A model generated the notes under the pieces. That model saw nothing but the letters and a program-made list of their open reading frames with translations, was not told where the DNA came from and ran no database searches. From assembly GCA_048158365.1 (NCBI GenBank), contig JBLLNL010000001.1: a stretch of 64,000 nucleotides of DNA; one strand, given 5' to 3'. Numbering within the stretch: the stretch's first letter is position 1; every line of letters begins with the position of its first letter. The position numbers and the translations under genes are program-made. Shown in pieces: positions 45,537-53,976 of the stretch. The stretch is from Azoarcus_F sp048158365. GTDB taxonomy: Bacteria; Pseudomonadota; Gammaproteobacteria; Burkholderiales; Rhodocyclaceae.

Positions 45537-45553
45537 CTCGGGTCCTCAGGCGC

Positions 45554-47143
45554 TTACTTGTTGTACTTCAGCAGCTTGAAGTAGGGGTAGTTCTCGGACT
45601 GTACCGGGAAGTCGATGTTGTCCTTCATCGCCCAGTTCAGCATCTGATGGTGGATAGGCAGATACACGATGTCGTCCTGCACCATGCTCCACACCTGCGC
45701 GACCATCGCGTCGCGCTTGCCCGGGTCGATCTCGCGTGTCATCGCGTCGATCAGCGCGTCGGCTTCCGGGTTGGAGTAACCGGTATGGTTCCAGGAACCG
45801 CCCTTGTCCGAGCGCGTCTCGAACAAGTAATGGAACACGTAGTGCGAATCCATCGTCGGCACGCCCCAGCCGAGCATGTAGAAGTCCAGCTCGCCGCGCT
45901 GCAACTCGGCGAAATGGATGCTGCGCGAGCGCGCGTCGAGTCGGGCACGCACGCCGATCTGGCCGAACATGCCGGTCACAGCCTGGCAGATCGCTTCGTC
46001 GTTGATATAGCGGTCGTTCGGGCAGGCCAGCCCCACCGTGAAGCCGTTCGGGTAACCGGCCTCGGCGAGCAAGGCCTTGGCGCGCTCGATGTCCACCGCG
46101 GGCACGACGTCGATCGCGGCACTGTAGCCGTCGACGAACGGCGCCATCACGATGCCGGCCGGCACCGACTGGCTGCGCATCACGACGCGCTGGATCGCTT
46201 CGCGATTGATCGCGATGTTCAGCGCCTCGCGCACCCGCTCGTCGGCGAACGGGTTCTTGCCCTTCACGTCCGAGGTGCGCAGTTCCGGCAGCGCCATCTG
46301 CATGCCCAGGAAGATGGTGCGGTTCTCGGGGGCCGACCGCACCACCAGGCCGGGGGCCTTGTTCAGGCGCTCCAGATCCTGCACCGGCGGATCGAGCAGG
46401 AAGTCGATCTCGCCCGACAGCAGCGCCGCCGCGCGGGTCGCGGCGGAGCGGATCGGGGTATGGATGATGCGGGTCACCTCCATCGGAAACTGGTCGCGGC
46501 CCCAGTAGTCATCGTTGCGCACCAGTTCGGTACGCACGTCCGGTTCGCGGTTGACCAGTTTGAAGGGGCCGGTGCCGTTGGCGTTGCGCACGGCGAAGGT
46601 TTCCTCGCCCGCCTTGAAGTTCTGCGGCACGGTCACGTTGTTGGCCTCGGACCATTCCCGATCCATCATGAACAGGTTGGTGAGGTTGTTCGGCAGCAGC
46701 GGGTTGGGGCCGTCGGTGCGCATCCGGACCGTGTAGTCGTCCACCTTGGTGACGTCCACCACGGTCGTCAGCAGGCCTTTCATGTCGGCATTTTCGTGCT
46801 TGGCCCGCATGATCGAGAACACCACGTCGTCGGCGGTGAAGGGGTTGCCGTTGTGGTACTCGACCCCTTCGCGCAGCTTGAACTCCCAAACCGACGGATC
46901 CTCGTCGGTGATCCGCCACGATAGCGCCAGGCGCGGCTGTAGCTTCATGTCCTGGTCGCGGAACACCAGCGAGTCATAGACCTGATGGCTCAGAACATGG
47001 GTCGGCCCCTCGTTCTGCGCATGGGGGTCCATCGTCAGCGAGTCGCCTGCGCTCGACCAGCGCAGGGTTTCCGCGCCTGCGATGCCGGCCAACAGCGTGG
47101 AAGAAGCAATGGCCAGTGCGATGGCCCGTTTCGACATCTTCAT
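45554..47143 (-). CDS. ABC importer solute-binding protein (SBP_bac_5 family)
   Basis: 529 residues with a signal peptide (AIALAIASSTLLAGIAGAET; cleavage after AGA likely). The family 5 signature region WEFKLREGVEYHNGNPFTAD and the ending YLPIHHQMLNWAMKDNIDF are present. It is a periplasmic receptor for a peptide, opine, glycoside or similar solute, and the first gene of the seven-gene operon. No feature points to nickel or heme. Confidence 0.93.
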   Translation of the reverse strand: MKMSKRAIALAIASSTLLAGIAGAETLRWSSAGDSLTMDPHAQNEGPTHVLSHQVYDSLVFRDQDMKLQPRLALSWRITDEDPSVWEFKLREGVEYHNGNPFTADDVVFSIMRAKHENADMKGLLTTVVDVTKVDDYTVRMRTDGPNPLLPNNLTNLFMMDREWSEANNVTVPQNFKAGEETFAVRNANGTGPFKLVNREPDVRTELVRNDDYWGRDQFPMEVTRIIHTPIRSAATRAAALLSGEIDFLLDPPVQDLERLNKAPGLVVRSAPENRTIFLGMQMALPELRTSDVKGKNPFADERVREALNIAINREAIQRVVMRSQSVPAGIVMAPFVDGYSAAIDVVPAVDIERAKALLAEAGYPNGFTVGLACPNDRYINDEAICQAVTGMFGQIGVRARLDARSRSIHFAELQRGELDFYMLGWGVPTMDSHYVFHYLFETRSDKGGSWNHTGYSNPEADALIDAMTREIDPGKRDAMVAQVWSMVQDDIVYLPIHHQMLNWAMKDNIDFPVQSENYPYFKLLKYNK

Positions 47144-47404
47144 GTGTTCGGCTCCGTGAAGGGCGCGCGGCCAGGCGGGCCGCGGCGGGTTAGAGGTCGA
47201 GCACCGCGTTGCGCGACGTATGTTCTACATTTAATGGGCGTGACCGGGAAAACTCAAGCGTGGGTTTTCCCGTATATTGGCCGGAAAAGGGCTTGCGATC
47301 GTCATGATGGGCGACGCGTGGCCGGCCCGGCATGGGCGGTATCGGGTCCCCGCCCACGATGCTCGAGACAGTCGTTCACCGGAACCGAGGAGGTGTGCAG
47401 CGCG

Positions 47405-47983
47405 ATGAGGACACGATGTGGCTGGGTCGGGACCGACCCGCTCTACCTCGACTACCACGACCGCGAGTGGGGCGTGCCGGTGCACGATCCGCGGCTGCTG
47501 TTCGAGTTCCTGGTGCTCGAGGGCGCACAGGCGGGACTGTCGTGGCTGACGGTGCTGAAGAAGCGCGCGCACTACCGAGTGGTGTTCGACGGGTTCGACC
47601 CCGCGCGGATCGCCGCGTGGGACGACGCGAAGAAGGCGGCGCTGCTGGCCGACGCGGGCATCATCCGCAACCGGGCCAAGATCGATGCGGCGATCATCAA
47701 TGCGCGCGCATGGCTCGCGCTGCAGCACGAAGGGCAGGACCCGGTCGAATGGTTGTGGGCCTTCGTCGACGGGGCACCCCGTCAGAACCTCTGGTCTGCT
47801 CTGGCCGACGTGCCGGTGACCACTCCCGAGTCGGACGCGATGAGCCGGGCCTTGCGCGCGCGCGGTTTCAAGTTCGTCGGCAGCACCATCTGCTATGCGT
47901 TCATGCAGGCGACCGGCATGGTGAACGACCATACGCGGGACTGCTTCCGCCATGCCGAAGTGCGCAGGCTCGACGGCGCATGA
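47405..47983 (+). CDS. tag: DNA-3-methyladenine glycosylase I
   Basis: 192 residues. Removes 3-methyladenine from DNA, first step of base excision repair. MRTRCGWVGTDPLYLDYHDR places Cys5 and His18, and HTRDC near the C-terminus supplies the other two zinc ligands (His-x3-Cys) as in E. coli Tag. AGLSWLTVLKKR is also characteristic. AGGAGG lies upstream of the start at 47405. It overlaps acpH by 4 bp (ATGA). Confidence 0.95.
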   Translation: MRTRCGWVGTDPLYLDYHDREWGVPVHDPRLLFEFLVLEGAQAGLSWLTVLKKRAHYRVVFDGFDPARIAAWDDAKKAALLADAGIIRNRAKIDAAIINARAWLALQHEGQDPVEWLWAFVDGAPRQNLWSALADVPVTTPESDAMSRALRARGFKFVGSTICYAFMQATGMVNDHTRDCFRHAEVRRLDGA

Positions 47984-48594
47984 ACTTTCTCGCGCACGCG
48001 TTGCTCGCCGGCGACGATCCCGCGGATCAACTCGGCGGCCTGATCGGCGACTTCGTGAAGGGGCCGCTGCCCGCCGGTCTGCCGCCGGATGTCGCGGCCG
48101 GCGTGCGTCTGCATCGGCTGATCGACGTCTTTGCCGACACGCATCCGGCGTTCCGGCGCAGCCGTGCACGCGTGTCTCCGACGCGCCGGCGTGTGTCCGG
48201 GATCATGGTCGACATGTTCTACGACCACTTTCTGGCGCGGCACTGGGCGGACTTTCACGACGACCCTCTCGAGGCGTTCTCGGCGCGCATGTACGCGCTG
48301 ATGGCCGAGCACGATCACCTGCTGCCGCATCGACTGGCGCACCAGCTGCCGCGCATGCGCGAGGGCGACTGGCTGGTCTCATACCGATCGGCACGGACGA
48401 TCGAACTCGCGCTCGACCGCATGGCCTTGCGCTTGCGGCAACCGGCCGCGCTAAAGGGCGCCGGGGTCGAACTCGGACTCCATTATGCGGCGCTGGAAGC
48501 GGACTTCCGCGTCTTCATGCGCGACGCGATCGACCATGCACGCAACTGCCGGACCGTGCTCAGCGAATCGGAATCACGACCGGCGGAAAGCTGA
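47980..48594 (+). CDS. acpH: Acyl carrier protein phosphodiesterase
   Basis: 204 residues. AcpH hydrolyses the 4'-phosphopantetheine arm from holo-ACP. The start MNFLAHALLAGDDPADQLGG and the metal-binding VRLHRLIDVFADTHP (HD-like) and MVDMFYDHFLARHW are the known family landmarks. Translationally coupled to tag by an ATGA overlap. Confidence 0.92.
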   Translation: MNFLAHALLAGDDPADQLGGLIGDFVKGPLPAGLPPDVAAGVRLHRLIDVFADTHPAFRRSRARVSPTRRRVSGIMVDMFYDHFLARHWADFHDDPLEAFSARMYALMAEHDHLLPHRLAHQLPRMREGDWLVSYRSARTIELALDRMALRLRQPAALKGAGVELGLHYAALEADFRVFMRDAIDHARNCRTVLSESESRPAES

Positions 48595-48919
48595 TCACGA
48601 TTCCCGGACTCCGATACCGGTGATGCACCACCGGGGGCGCATGACGCGCTGACCCGAAGCGGGGCGACGCATGTCGCGGCGGCGCATGGTGGTAATGGTG
48701 AATCTCTCGAACGACGGTGTGCCGGGACGGGCGCTGCTGGTAATGCCTCTGATGCTTCTGCTGTTTCTGATGCCCCCACGCGCGGCCCGACGGTGAGCGG
48801 AAGTCCCGATGGACGCTGCGCGATTCGAAACGGTCTTGACGCGCCTCGACCGGTTGTGCGGTGACGAGCAAAGAGCCGGCGAACAGCGCCATGCACAGAC
48901 TGATGGCCAGGGATTTCAT
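48560..48919 (-). CDS. Small secreted His/Arg-rich protein
   Basis: 119 residues: a signal peptide (LAISLCMALFAGSLLVTAQP) and a mature part rich in His, Arg, Gln and Pro (REIHHYHHAPPRHASP). The start has GGAGG six bases upstream. No known domain. The composition could bind metals or polyanions; this is inference. Its 3' end overlaps the end of acpH on the other strand. Confidence 0.68.
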   Translation of the reverse strand: MKSLAISLCMALFAGSLLVTAQPVEARQDRFESRSVHRDFRSPSGRAWGHQKQQKHQRHYQQRPSRHTVVREIHHYHHAPPRHASPRFGSARHAPPVVHHRYRSPGIVISFPPVVIPIR

Positions 48920-49180
48920 GTCGAACCTCCGTGCTGAACATTGATCGGCGGAACGGTGCGTCGTGGATCGCACACGCCGTTCCGATGCCGATACAACGGC
49001 TGGCCGGCGTCGGCGGTTGGCGCGAGGATGTAAGTGGATATTTGTAAGCAGCGTGCAGCGGCCGCCGCCGGGGGCCGTTACCTTCATCGCGATGCGGTGG
49101 GGTCGATCGGTTATTCTGTCGTCGACGCCGTGCGGCGCTCCGTTCAGCTGTCGCACCGGCGTCGGACATCGGGCCATGCC

Positions 49181-49420
49181 ATGACTTCGCAACAGGACCG
49201 GATCGACGACACGGCGGTGCGAGACGAGACCATCGCGCGCCGGCATGCACGTGCGCCGGTGTTCGTCGTCGAGGATGGCCGAGCGGTGGTCCGCGCGGTC
49301 GAATCGGGGCGCCGAGCCCGGCTGGTCACGCAGGTCGTCGAAGGCCTGCGTGACGGAGAGGTCGTAATCACGCACCCGGGACAGGGTGACTGGCGGGGTG
49401 AGGGTCGTTGCCGAACTGCG
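49181..49420 (+). pseudogene. C-terminal fragment of an RND-efflux periplasmic adaptor (HlyD-like)
   Basis: The frame contains APVFVVEDGRAVVRAVESGR followed by ARLVTQVVEGLRDGEVVITH and PGQ, the typical last two strands and turn of RND membrane-fusion proteins. There is no signal peptide, barrel or hairpin region upstream, so about 80% of the gene is missing. The frame stays open to 49507 but the last part is not adaptor-like. 48920-49180 holds no gene. Confidence 0.5.
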
Positions 49421-49585
49421 CTGACGCGAGCGGGGAAACGACCGGATGTCGACCACAAGCGTTCTGATCTGTGTGCGTGCGACCGAGTTCGGCCCCACGG
49501 CACGTGACGCGCGGATGTCGTACGCGATCGACCGCGTCGATTGGGCAGTCGGCGCAGCCGCGCCTTTCAAACGAGGGCGGCGTGT

Positions 49586-50893
49586 CTACCAGTAGCGCAT
49601 CGCGTGTCTGAACAGGTCGGCAAGGTGTTGCTCGCCGACCTCCTTGGGCGCGTTCCTGACCAGGCGCTGCTGGGCCCAGGCGCCGGCGGTGAGCGTGGCG
49701 ATGTCGCCGTCGTGATAGCCGACCCCGCCTACGCCGTTCGGGATCGCGCACAGCTGCATCAGGTCGATCAGGCGGCGCGCGACGATCTCGCCGGCATCGT
49801 TCACGGCGGCGCCTTTCGTGTCGGCACCCAGCCAGCCGGCCGCTTCGAGATGCCGTTTGGGGCATGCATCCGCGGTGAAGCGGAACACCGCCGGCGCGTT
49901 GACGATCACCGACATGCCGTGCGGCACCATGGCATGATCGTCCGGATAGTCGGGCGCATGGAAGTCGCGCACGCCGCCGGCGACCGCGTAGGCCATGCCA
50001 TGCGGCAGGTGCACGCCGGCGTTGCCGAAGGCGATGCCGGCCAGCGTCGCGGCCCACATCATGCCGTCGCGCGCCTCGCGATCGGCGGCGTCGTTCACCG
50101 CCCGCTCCAGGTAGCGGCCGGTGAGCTGCAGGGCCTTCTCGCAACCGAAGTCGCTCCACGGGTTCGCCCCCTGGCTCATCGGCCGCAGGCTCGGTCGCTC
50201 CGCGCGGGCGCGGCGGGTGTGCGGCAGCGCGGTGTAGCTCTCGAGCGCATGCGACAGCACGTCGAAGCCGGACGCGGCGACGACCGATCGGGGAAGCGTG
50301 TAGGTCGTGGTCGGATCGATCAGCGCCAGCGTCGGCCGGAGTCGCTTCGATACGATGCCGGTCTTCACGCCGCGCTCGACCCAGTCGAAGATCGCGATAC
50401 CGGTGCATTCGGCGCCGGTGCCGCTGGTGGTCGGGCAGGCGATGTGCGGCTTCAGCGGACCCGGCACCGCACGTCCGTCGCCCAGTGGTGCGTTCACATA
50501 GGTCGCCAGCTCGGCCGGAAAGGATGCATAGAGGTTGGCCGCCTTGGCGGTGTCGATGACCGAACCGCCGCCGACCGACACATAGCCGTCGAAGTTGCCC
50601 TCGCTTGCGAAGCGGGTGGCGTCGACGAAGGATGCGTCAGTGGGTTCGACCCGCACCTCGTCATAGACCGCGACATCGACGCCTGCCGCGCGCAGCGAGG
50701 CCCTGACGACCTCGACGTGCTCGAGCGCGGCCAATCTTCTGTCCGTGAACAATGCCACCCGACGCAATCCGCGTTCGCGCGCATGATCGCCGGCCTCGGC
50801 GAGGCACCCCGGACCGAAGGTGATTGCGGAGATGTCGACCGAGAAGACGGCGTCGCCGCCTTCGGTCAGTGCGTAGTGGTGACAGCAGGCCAT
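49586..50893 (-). CDS. Hydroxyacid-oxoacid transhydrogenase (iron-containing ADH family)
   Basis: 435 residues. MACCHHYALTEGGDAVFSVD and SAITFGPG at the N-terminus are specific to the ADHFE1/HOT branch, which oxidises 4-hydroxybutyrate to succinic semialdehyde while reducing 2-oxoglutarate. Nucleotide site VSVGGGSVIDTAKAANL; metal ligands Asp in SGFDVLSHALES and His residues in HLPHGMAYA. Alternative group III alcohol dehydrogenase activity cannot be excluded. It lies 113 bp beyond the hoxA remnant on the same strand. Confidence 0.9.
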   Translation of the reverse strand: MACCHHYALTEGGDAVFSVDISAITFGPGCLAEAGDHARERGLRRVALFTDRRLAALEHVEVVRASLRAAGVDVAVYDEVRVEPTDASFVDATRFASEGNFDGYVSVGGGSVIDTAKAANLYASFPAELATYVNAPLGDGRAVPGPLKPHIACPTTSGTGAECTGIAIFDWVERGVKTGIVSKRLRPTLALIDPTTTYTLPRSVVAASGFDVLSHALESYTALPHTRRARAERPSLRPMSQGANPWSDFGCEKALQLTGRYLERAVNDAADREARDGMMWAATLAGIAFGNAGVHLPHGMAYAVAGGVRDFHAPDYPDDHAMVPHGMSVIVNAPAVFRFTADACPKRHLEAAGWLGADTKGAAVNDAGEIVARRLIDLMQLCAIPNGVGGVGYHDGDIATLTAGAWAQQRLVRNAPKEVGEQHLADLFRHAMRYW

Positions 50894-51006
50894 CGGGCGC
50901 TCCTGAGGGCCGGCCGGGGCCGGCTTGGTCGTGAGGGGTATCCCGATGATACGCCTGCTGTTAGGGCATGCACGCAGGCGGTCGCGGCAAGCTCGCAGAC
51001 GTGTGA

Positions 51007-51093
51007 TCAGGCCGCGCCGAGCAGGGCCAGTGCGGTACTCGCCATCGCGATTCCCTCGTCGTCGACCACGAGCAGCGTGGGCAGGCGTCTCAT
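51007..51093 (-). pseudogene. hoxA: Truncated response regulator at the hoxA position
   Basis: A 28-codon frame reading MRRLPTLLVVDDEGIAMAST then ALALLGAA and stop. The first 13 residues are the start of a response-regulator receiver domain (LLVVDDE carries the acidic pair). It begins at an ATGA overlap with the hypX stop codon. In the Ralstonia order hypA-B-F-C-D-E-X the next gene is hoxA, the NtrC-like activator of hydrogenase genes. The regulator is lost after about 13 codons. Identification rests on position plus the short motif. Confidence 0.55.
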
Positions 51094-52913
51094 CCGCCCG
51101 TCCCGGCCGTGGCGCCTGACCAGCCGGGTTCGCGGTGGCGGGCGAGGTGGCGCGGCGTCCAGGAGTGCGGCGTCTTCATGACGAAATGATAGCGCGCGAC
51201 ATGATAGCTGGGGTCGAAGCCATAGAAGTTGCGTCGCATCGCGGCGAGCTCGTGTGTACGGTAGGCGGCAAGCGGTCTGTCTGCTTCGTCGGCGGCGCGT
51301 CGTGCGGCCTTGGCGGCAATACGCACGTCGAGGTCGTGCTCAAGGAGTGTCTCGACGCGGCCGTGCAGCCCGGCTTCGAAATCTTCGACCGTATCTCCGA
51401 ACGTCGCGTCGACGAGGCCCCGCGCCGCGGCCAGGCGCGCGGTCAGCGGCAGGCGCTCGCGCATGATGCGCGCCGCCCCGTCCGCGCCGACCCGGCGCGG
51501 CAGCAGGTAGGTCCAGTATTCCGAGCCGTAGAGGTTGCCCATGTTCCTGTAGTGCGGGTTGAGCACCACGCCATCCCGCGCCCACACGATATCGCAGGCG
51601 AGTGCGAGAAAGCAGCCGCCCGCGCCGGCATTGCCGCGCAGCGCGGCCACCGTGAGACGATCGGTCGTCTCCAGCAGCGCGAGGCACAGGTCGTCCATCG
51701 CCTCGATGTTGCGCCAGGATTCGTCCGCGGGGGAGTCGGCTGATTCGATACGGCCGAGGTGGATGCCATTCGACCAGAAGTCGTGCCCACCAGTGAGCAC
51801 AAGCACTTTCGTCGGTCGGCGGCGTGCGGCGCGCAATGCGCGGGTGAGTCGTGCGCATTCGACCGTGCCCATGGCGCCGTTGTAGAACTCGAAGGCGAGA
51901 AACCCGATTCGGCCGTCGGCCGATTCACGGTACGCGATGCCGCGGTAACGGAGGGTGGCGCTCGCAACTGCTGCGGTGTCGGCCGGATCGCAGCCACCGT
52001 CCGCCCGGGGGCGGTGGTCGAAGGGCTCGGCTGACTCGCTTTGTGAGGGGGCGGCGAACGGTTTGGGCAGGGCTGCCGCCTCGTCCGCGAAGGCCAGCGC
52101 CGCAGGCAGCTTGAAAGAGGGGATGTGGTCGGCGCGGCGCACGTGGCCGATCCACACGCTGGCGTCCCGAGTGGCGACGAGCAAGGCATCGTGGTGGCGG
52201 CCGACGACATCGCCAGGGGTGACATCGAGCACATGCGGACCGGGGTGCGCGTCGAACAGGTGGCATGGTCGCCCGAACAGCTTGTCGAGGACGCCCGGGA
52301 ACCCGTCGGCCGCGCGTATTCGGGCGAGAATCTGTGCGGTCGACATGCCGGCCCAGTCGAGCGCGCGGTCGGCCTGCCTCATCGGCGCATGCGGGCGACC
52401 GCGCACCGTCGGATCGGCGTAGTCCTGCGCGCGTGGATGCCAGCGTCCGGCCCGCCACGCCGGGTAGCGGGCAAGGGCCTCGCGCACCGCAGTGACCGCC
52501 GCGGCGGTGACCTCGTTGCGATAGGTCCCAGCCTTCGTGGCCGTCGGACGCAGCGCAAACCCGGCGTGCGCCCACACCGGCCCGGCGTCCATCGCGGCCT
52601 CGGCCTGCAGTACCGTTACGCCCCACTCGGTGCAGCCGCGCTGAATCGCGTGGTCGAGTGCGGTCGGGCCGCGGTCACCGACGATGCCCGGATGCACGAT
52701 CAGCGTCGGAACCCGGCGCCACACCGACTCCGGTACGGCGCGCTTAAGGAATGGCGCGAGCACCAGCTCGGGTGCGAACAGCGCCGCCGCTTCCTCGGTG
52801 ACGCTGTCGGCGATGTCGAACTCGACCGATAGTTCGTGGCCGTCGGCGGCGAGCTCTGCATGCAGGCGCTGGGCCAGGCTGTTGAAGCTGTGCGTCAGCA
52901 TCAGGATGCGCAT
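51090..52913 (-). CDS. hypX: Hydrogenase maturation factor HypX
   Basis: 607 residues in two halves. The first is a formyltransferase-like domain (MRILMLTHSFNSLAQRLHAE; HPGIVGDRGPTALDHAI). The second is a crotonase-like domain (VLVLTGGHDFWSNGIHLGRI; FLALACDIVWARDG). HypX takes the formyl group of formyl-tetrahydrofolate and releases CO for the NiFe active site under oxic conditions. Its presence implies maturation of an O2-exposed or O2-tolerant hydrogenase. Starts 16 bp after hypE. Confidence 0.93.
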   Translation of the reverse strand: MRILMLTHSFNSLAQRLHAELAADGHELSVEFDIADSVTEEAAALFAPELVLAPFLKRAVPESVWRRVPTLIVHPGIVGDRGPTALDHAIQRGCTEWGVTVLQAEAAMDAGPVWAHAGFALRPTATKAGTYRNEVTAAAVTAVREALARYPAWRAGRWHPRAQDYADPTVRGRPHAPMRQADRALDWAGMSTAQILARIRAADGFPGVLDKLFGRPCHLFDAHPGPHVLDVTPGDVVGRHHDALLVATRDASVWIGHVRRADHIPSFKLPAALAFADEAAALPKPFAAPSQSESAEPFDHRPRADGGCDPADTAAVASATLRYRGIAYRESADGRIGFLAFEFYNGAMGTVECARLTRALRAARRRPTKVLVLTGGHDFWSNGIHLGRIESADSPADESWRNIEAMDDLCLALLETTDRLTVAALRGNAGAGGCFLALACDIVWARDGVVLNPHYRNMGNLYGSEYWTYLLPRRVGADGAARIMRERLPLTARLAAARGLVDATFGDTVEDFEAGLHGRVETLLEHDLDVRIAAKAARRAADEADRPLAAYRTHELAAMRRNFYGFDPSYHVARYHFVMKTPHSWTPRHLARHREPGWSGATAGTGG

Positions 52914-52929
52914 CGTTCGGGCCGCTCGG

Positions 52930-53976
52930 TCAGCAGATGCGCGGCAGCGGCTCGCCGGACAGCCAGTCGAGCATGCGCTGGCCGCCAAAGGCGGTGCGCA
53001 TCTGCACGAAATGCTGCGCATCGACCGTGACCTCGCCGATGAGCGCGGCCTCGCGGCCGAGCGGATGTGCCCGTAACGCGACCAGTGCGCGCTCGCCATG
53101 CTCCGGCGCGCAGATCGCCACCAGCTTGCCCTCGTTGGCGAGATACAAAGGGTCGAGGCCGAGCAGTTCGCAGGCGGCCGCGACCTGTGGATGAACCGGG
53201 ATCGCGGACTCGACCAGTTGCATGCCGACTCCGGACTGGCGCGCGATCTCGTTGAGCGTGGTGGCCAACCCGCCGCGGGTCGGGTCACGCAGCACGCGCA
53301 CGTCGGGTACCGCGGACAGCAGCGCGTCGATCAGTCCGTGCAGCGCGGCACTGTCCGAGACGATCGCCGATTCGAAGGCGAGCGACTCACGCTGCGCGAG
53401 AATGGCCATGCCGTGATCCCCCACGCTGCCGGACACCAGCACCACATCGCCGGGCCGGGCCAATGCGCCGCCCAGATTGCGCCCGGGCGGGAGTGCGCCC
53501 AGGCCGGTGGTCGAGATGAACACGCCGTCGCCCTTGCCCTGTTCGACCACCTTGGTGTCGCCGGTGACCACCGGTACGCCCGACGCGTGCGCCGCCTCGG
53601 CCATGGATTGAACGATACGGGCGAGATCCGCCAGCGGAAAACCCTCCTCCAGGATGAAGCTGGCCGCGAGATAGAGCGGGCGTGCGCCCATCACCGCGAC
53701 GTCATTCAAGGTGCCATGCACCGAGAGACTGCCGATATCGCCCCCGGGAAAGAACAGCGGCGTCACGACGTGGGCGTCGGTGGCCATCACCAGGCGCTCG
53801 CCGGGCGCCGGCGCCGGCAGCACGGCACCGTCGTTACCCTGGCCCAGGTAGTCATTGGAAAACGCGCGCGCGAACAGTTCGTCGATCAGTTGTGCCGTGG
53901 CGCGGCCACCCGCGCCGTGGTTGAGATCGACCCGGCCGATGCGCAGGTCCAGTGGGCGGACATAGTGTGGTTTCAT
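52930..53976 (-). CDS. hypE: Hydrogenase maturation protein HypE
   Basis: 348 residues, PurM/ThiL-like ATPase fold (NHGAGGRATAQLIDELFARA, then GNDGAVLP and DPTRGGLATTLNEIA). It ends PRIC, the conserved C-terminus whose cysteine carries the carbamoyl group that HypE dehydrates to cyanide. Start overlaps the hypD stop by 4 bp (ATGA). Confidence 0.97.
   Translation of the reverse strand: MKPHYVRPLDLRIGRVDLNHGAGGRATAQLIDELFARAFSNDYLGQGNDGAVLPAPAPGERLVMATDAHVVTPLFFPGGDIGSLSVHGTLNDVAVMGARPLYLAASFILEEGFPLADLARIVQSMAEAAHASGVPVVTGDTKVVEQGKGDGVFISTTGLGALPPGRNLGGALARPGDVVLVSGSVGDHGMAILAQRESLAFESAIVSDSAALHGLIDALLSAVPDVRVLRDPTRGGLATTLNEIARQSGVGMQLVESAIPVHPQVAAACELLGLDPLYLANEGKLVAICAPEHGERALVALRAHPLGREAALIGEVTVDAQHFVQMRTAFGGQRMLDWLSGEPLPRIC

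Noticed and set aside
49144..49503. Minus-strand 119-codon frame opposite the RND adaptor fragment
   Set aside because: No motif and Arg/Ser/Thr-rich; the plus strand carries the recognisable adaptor strands.
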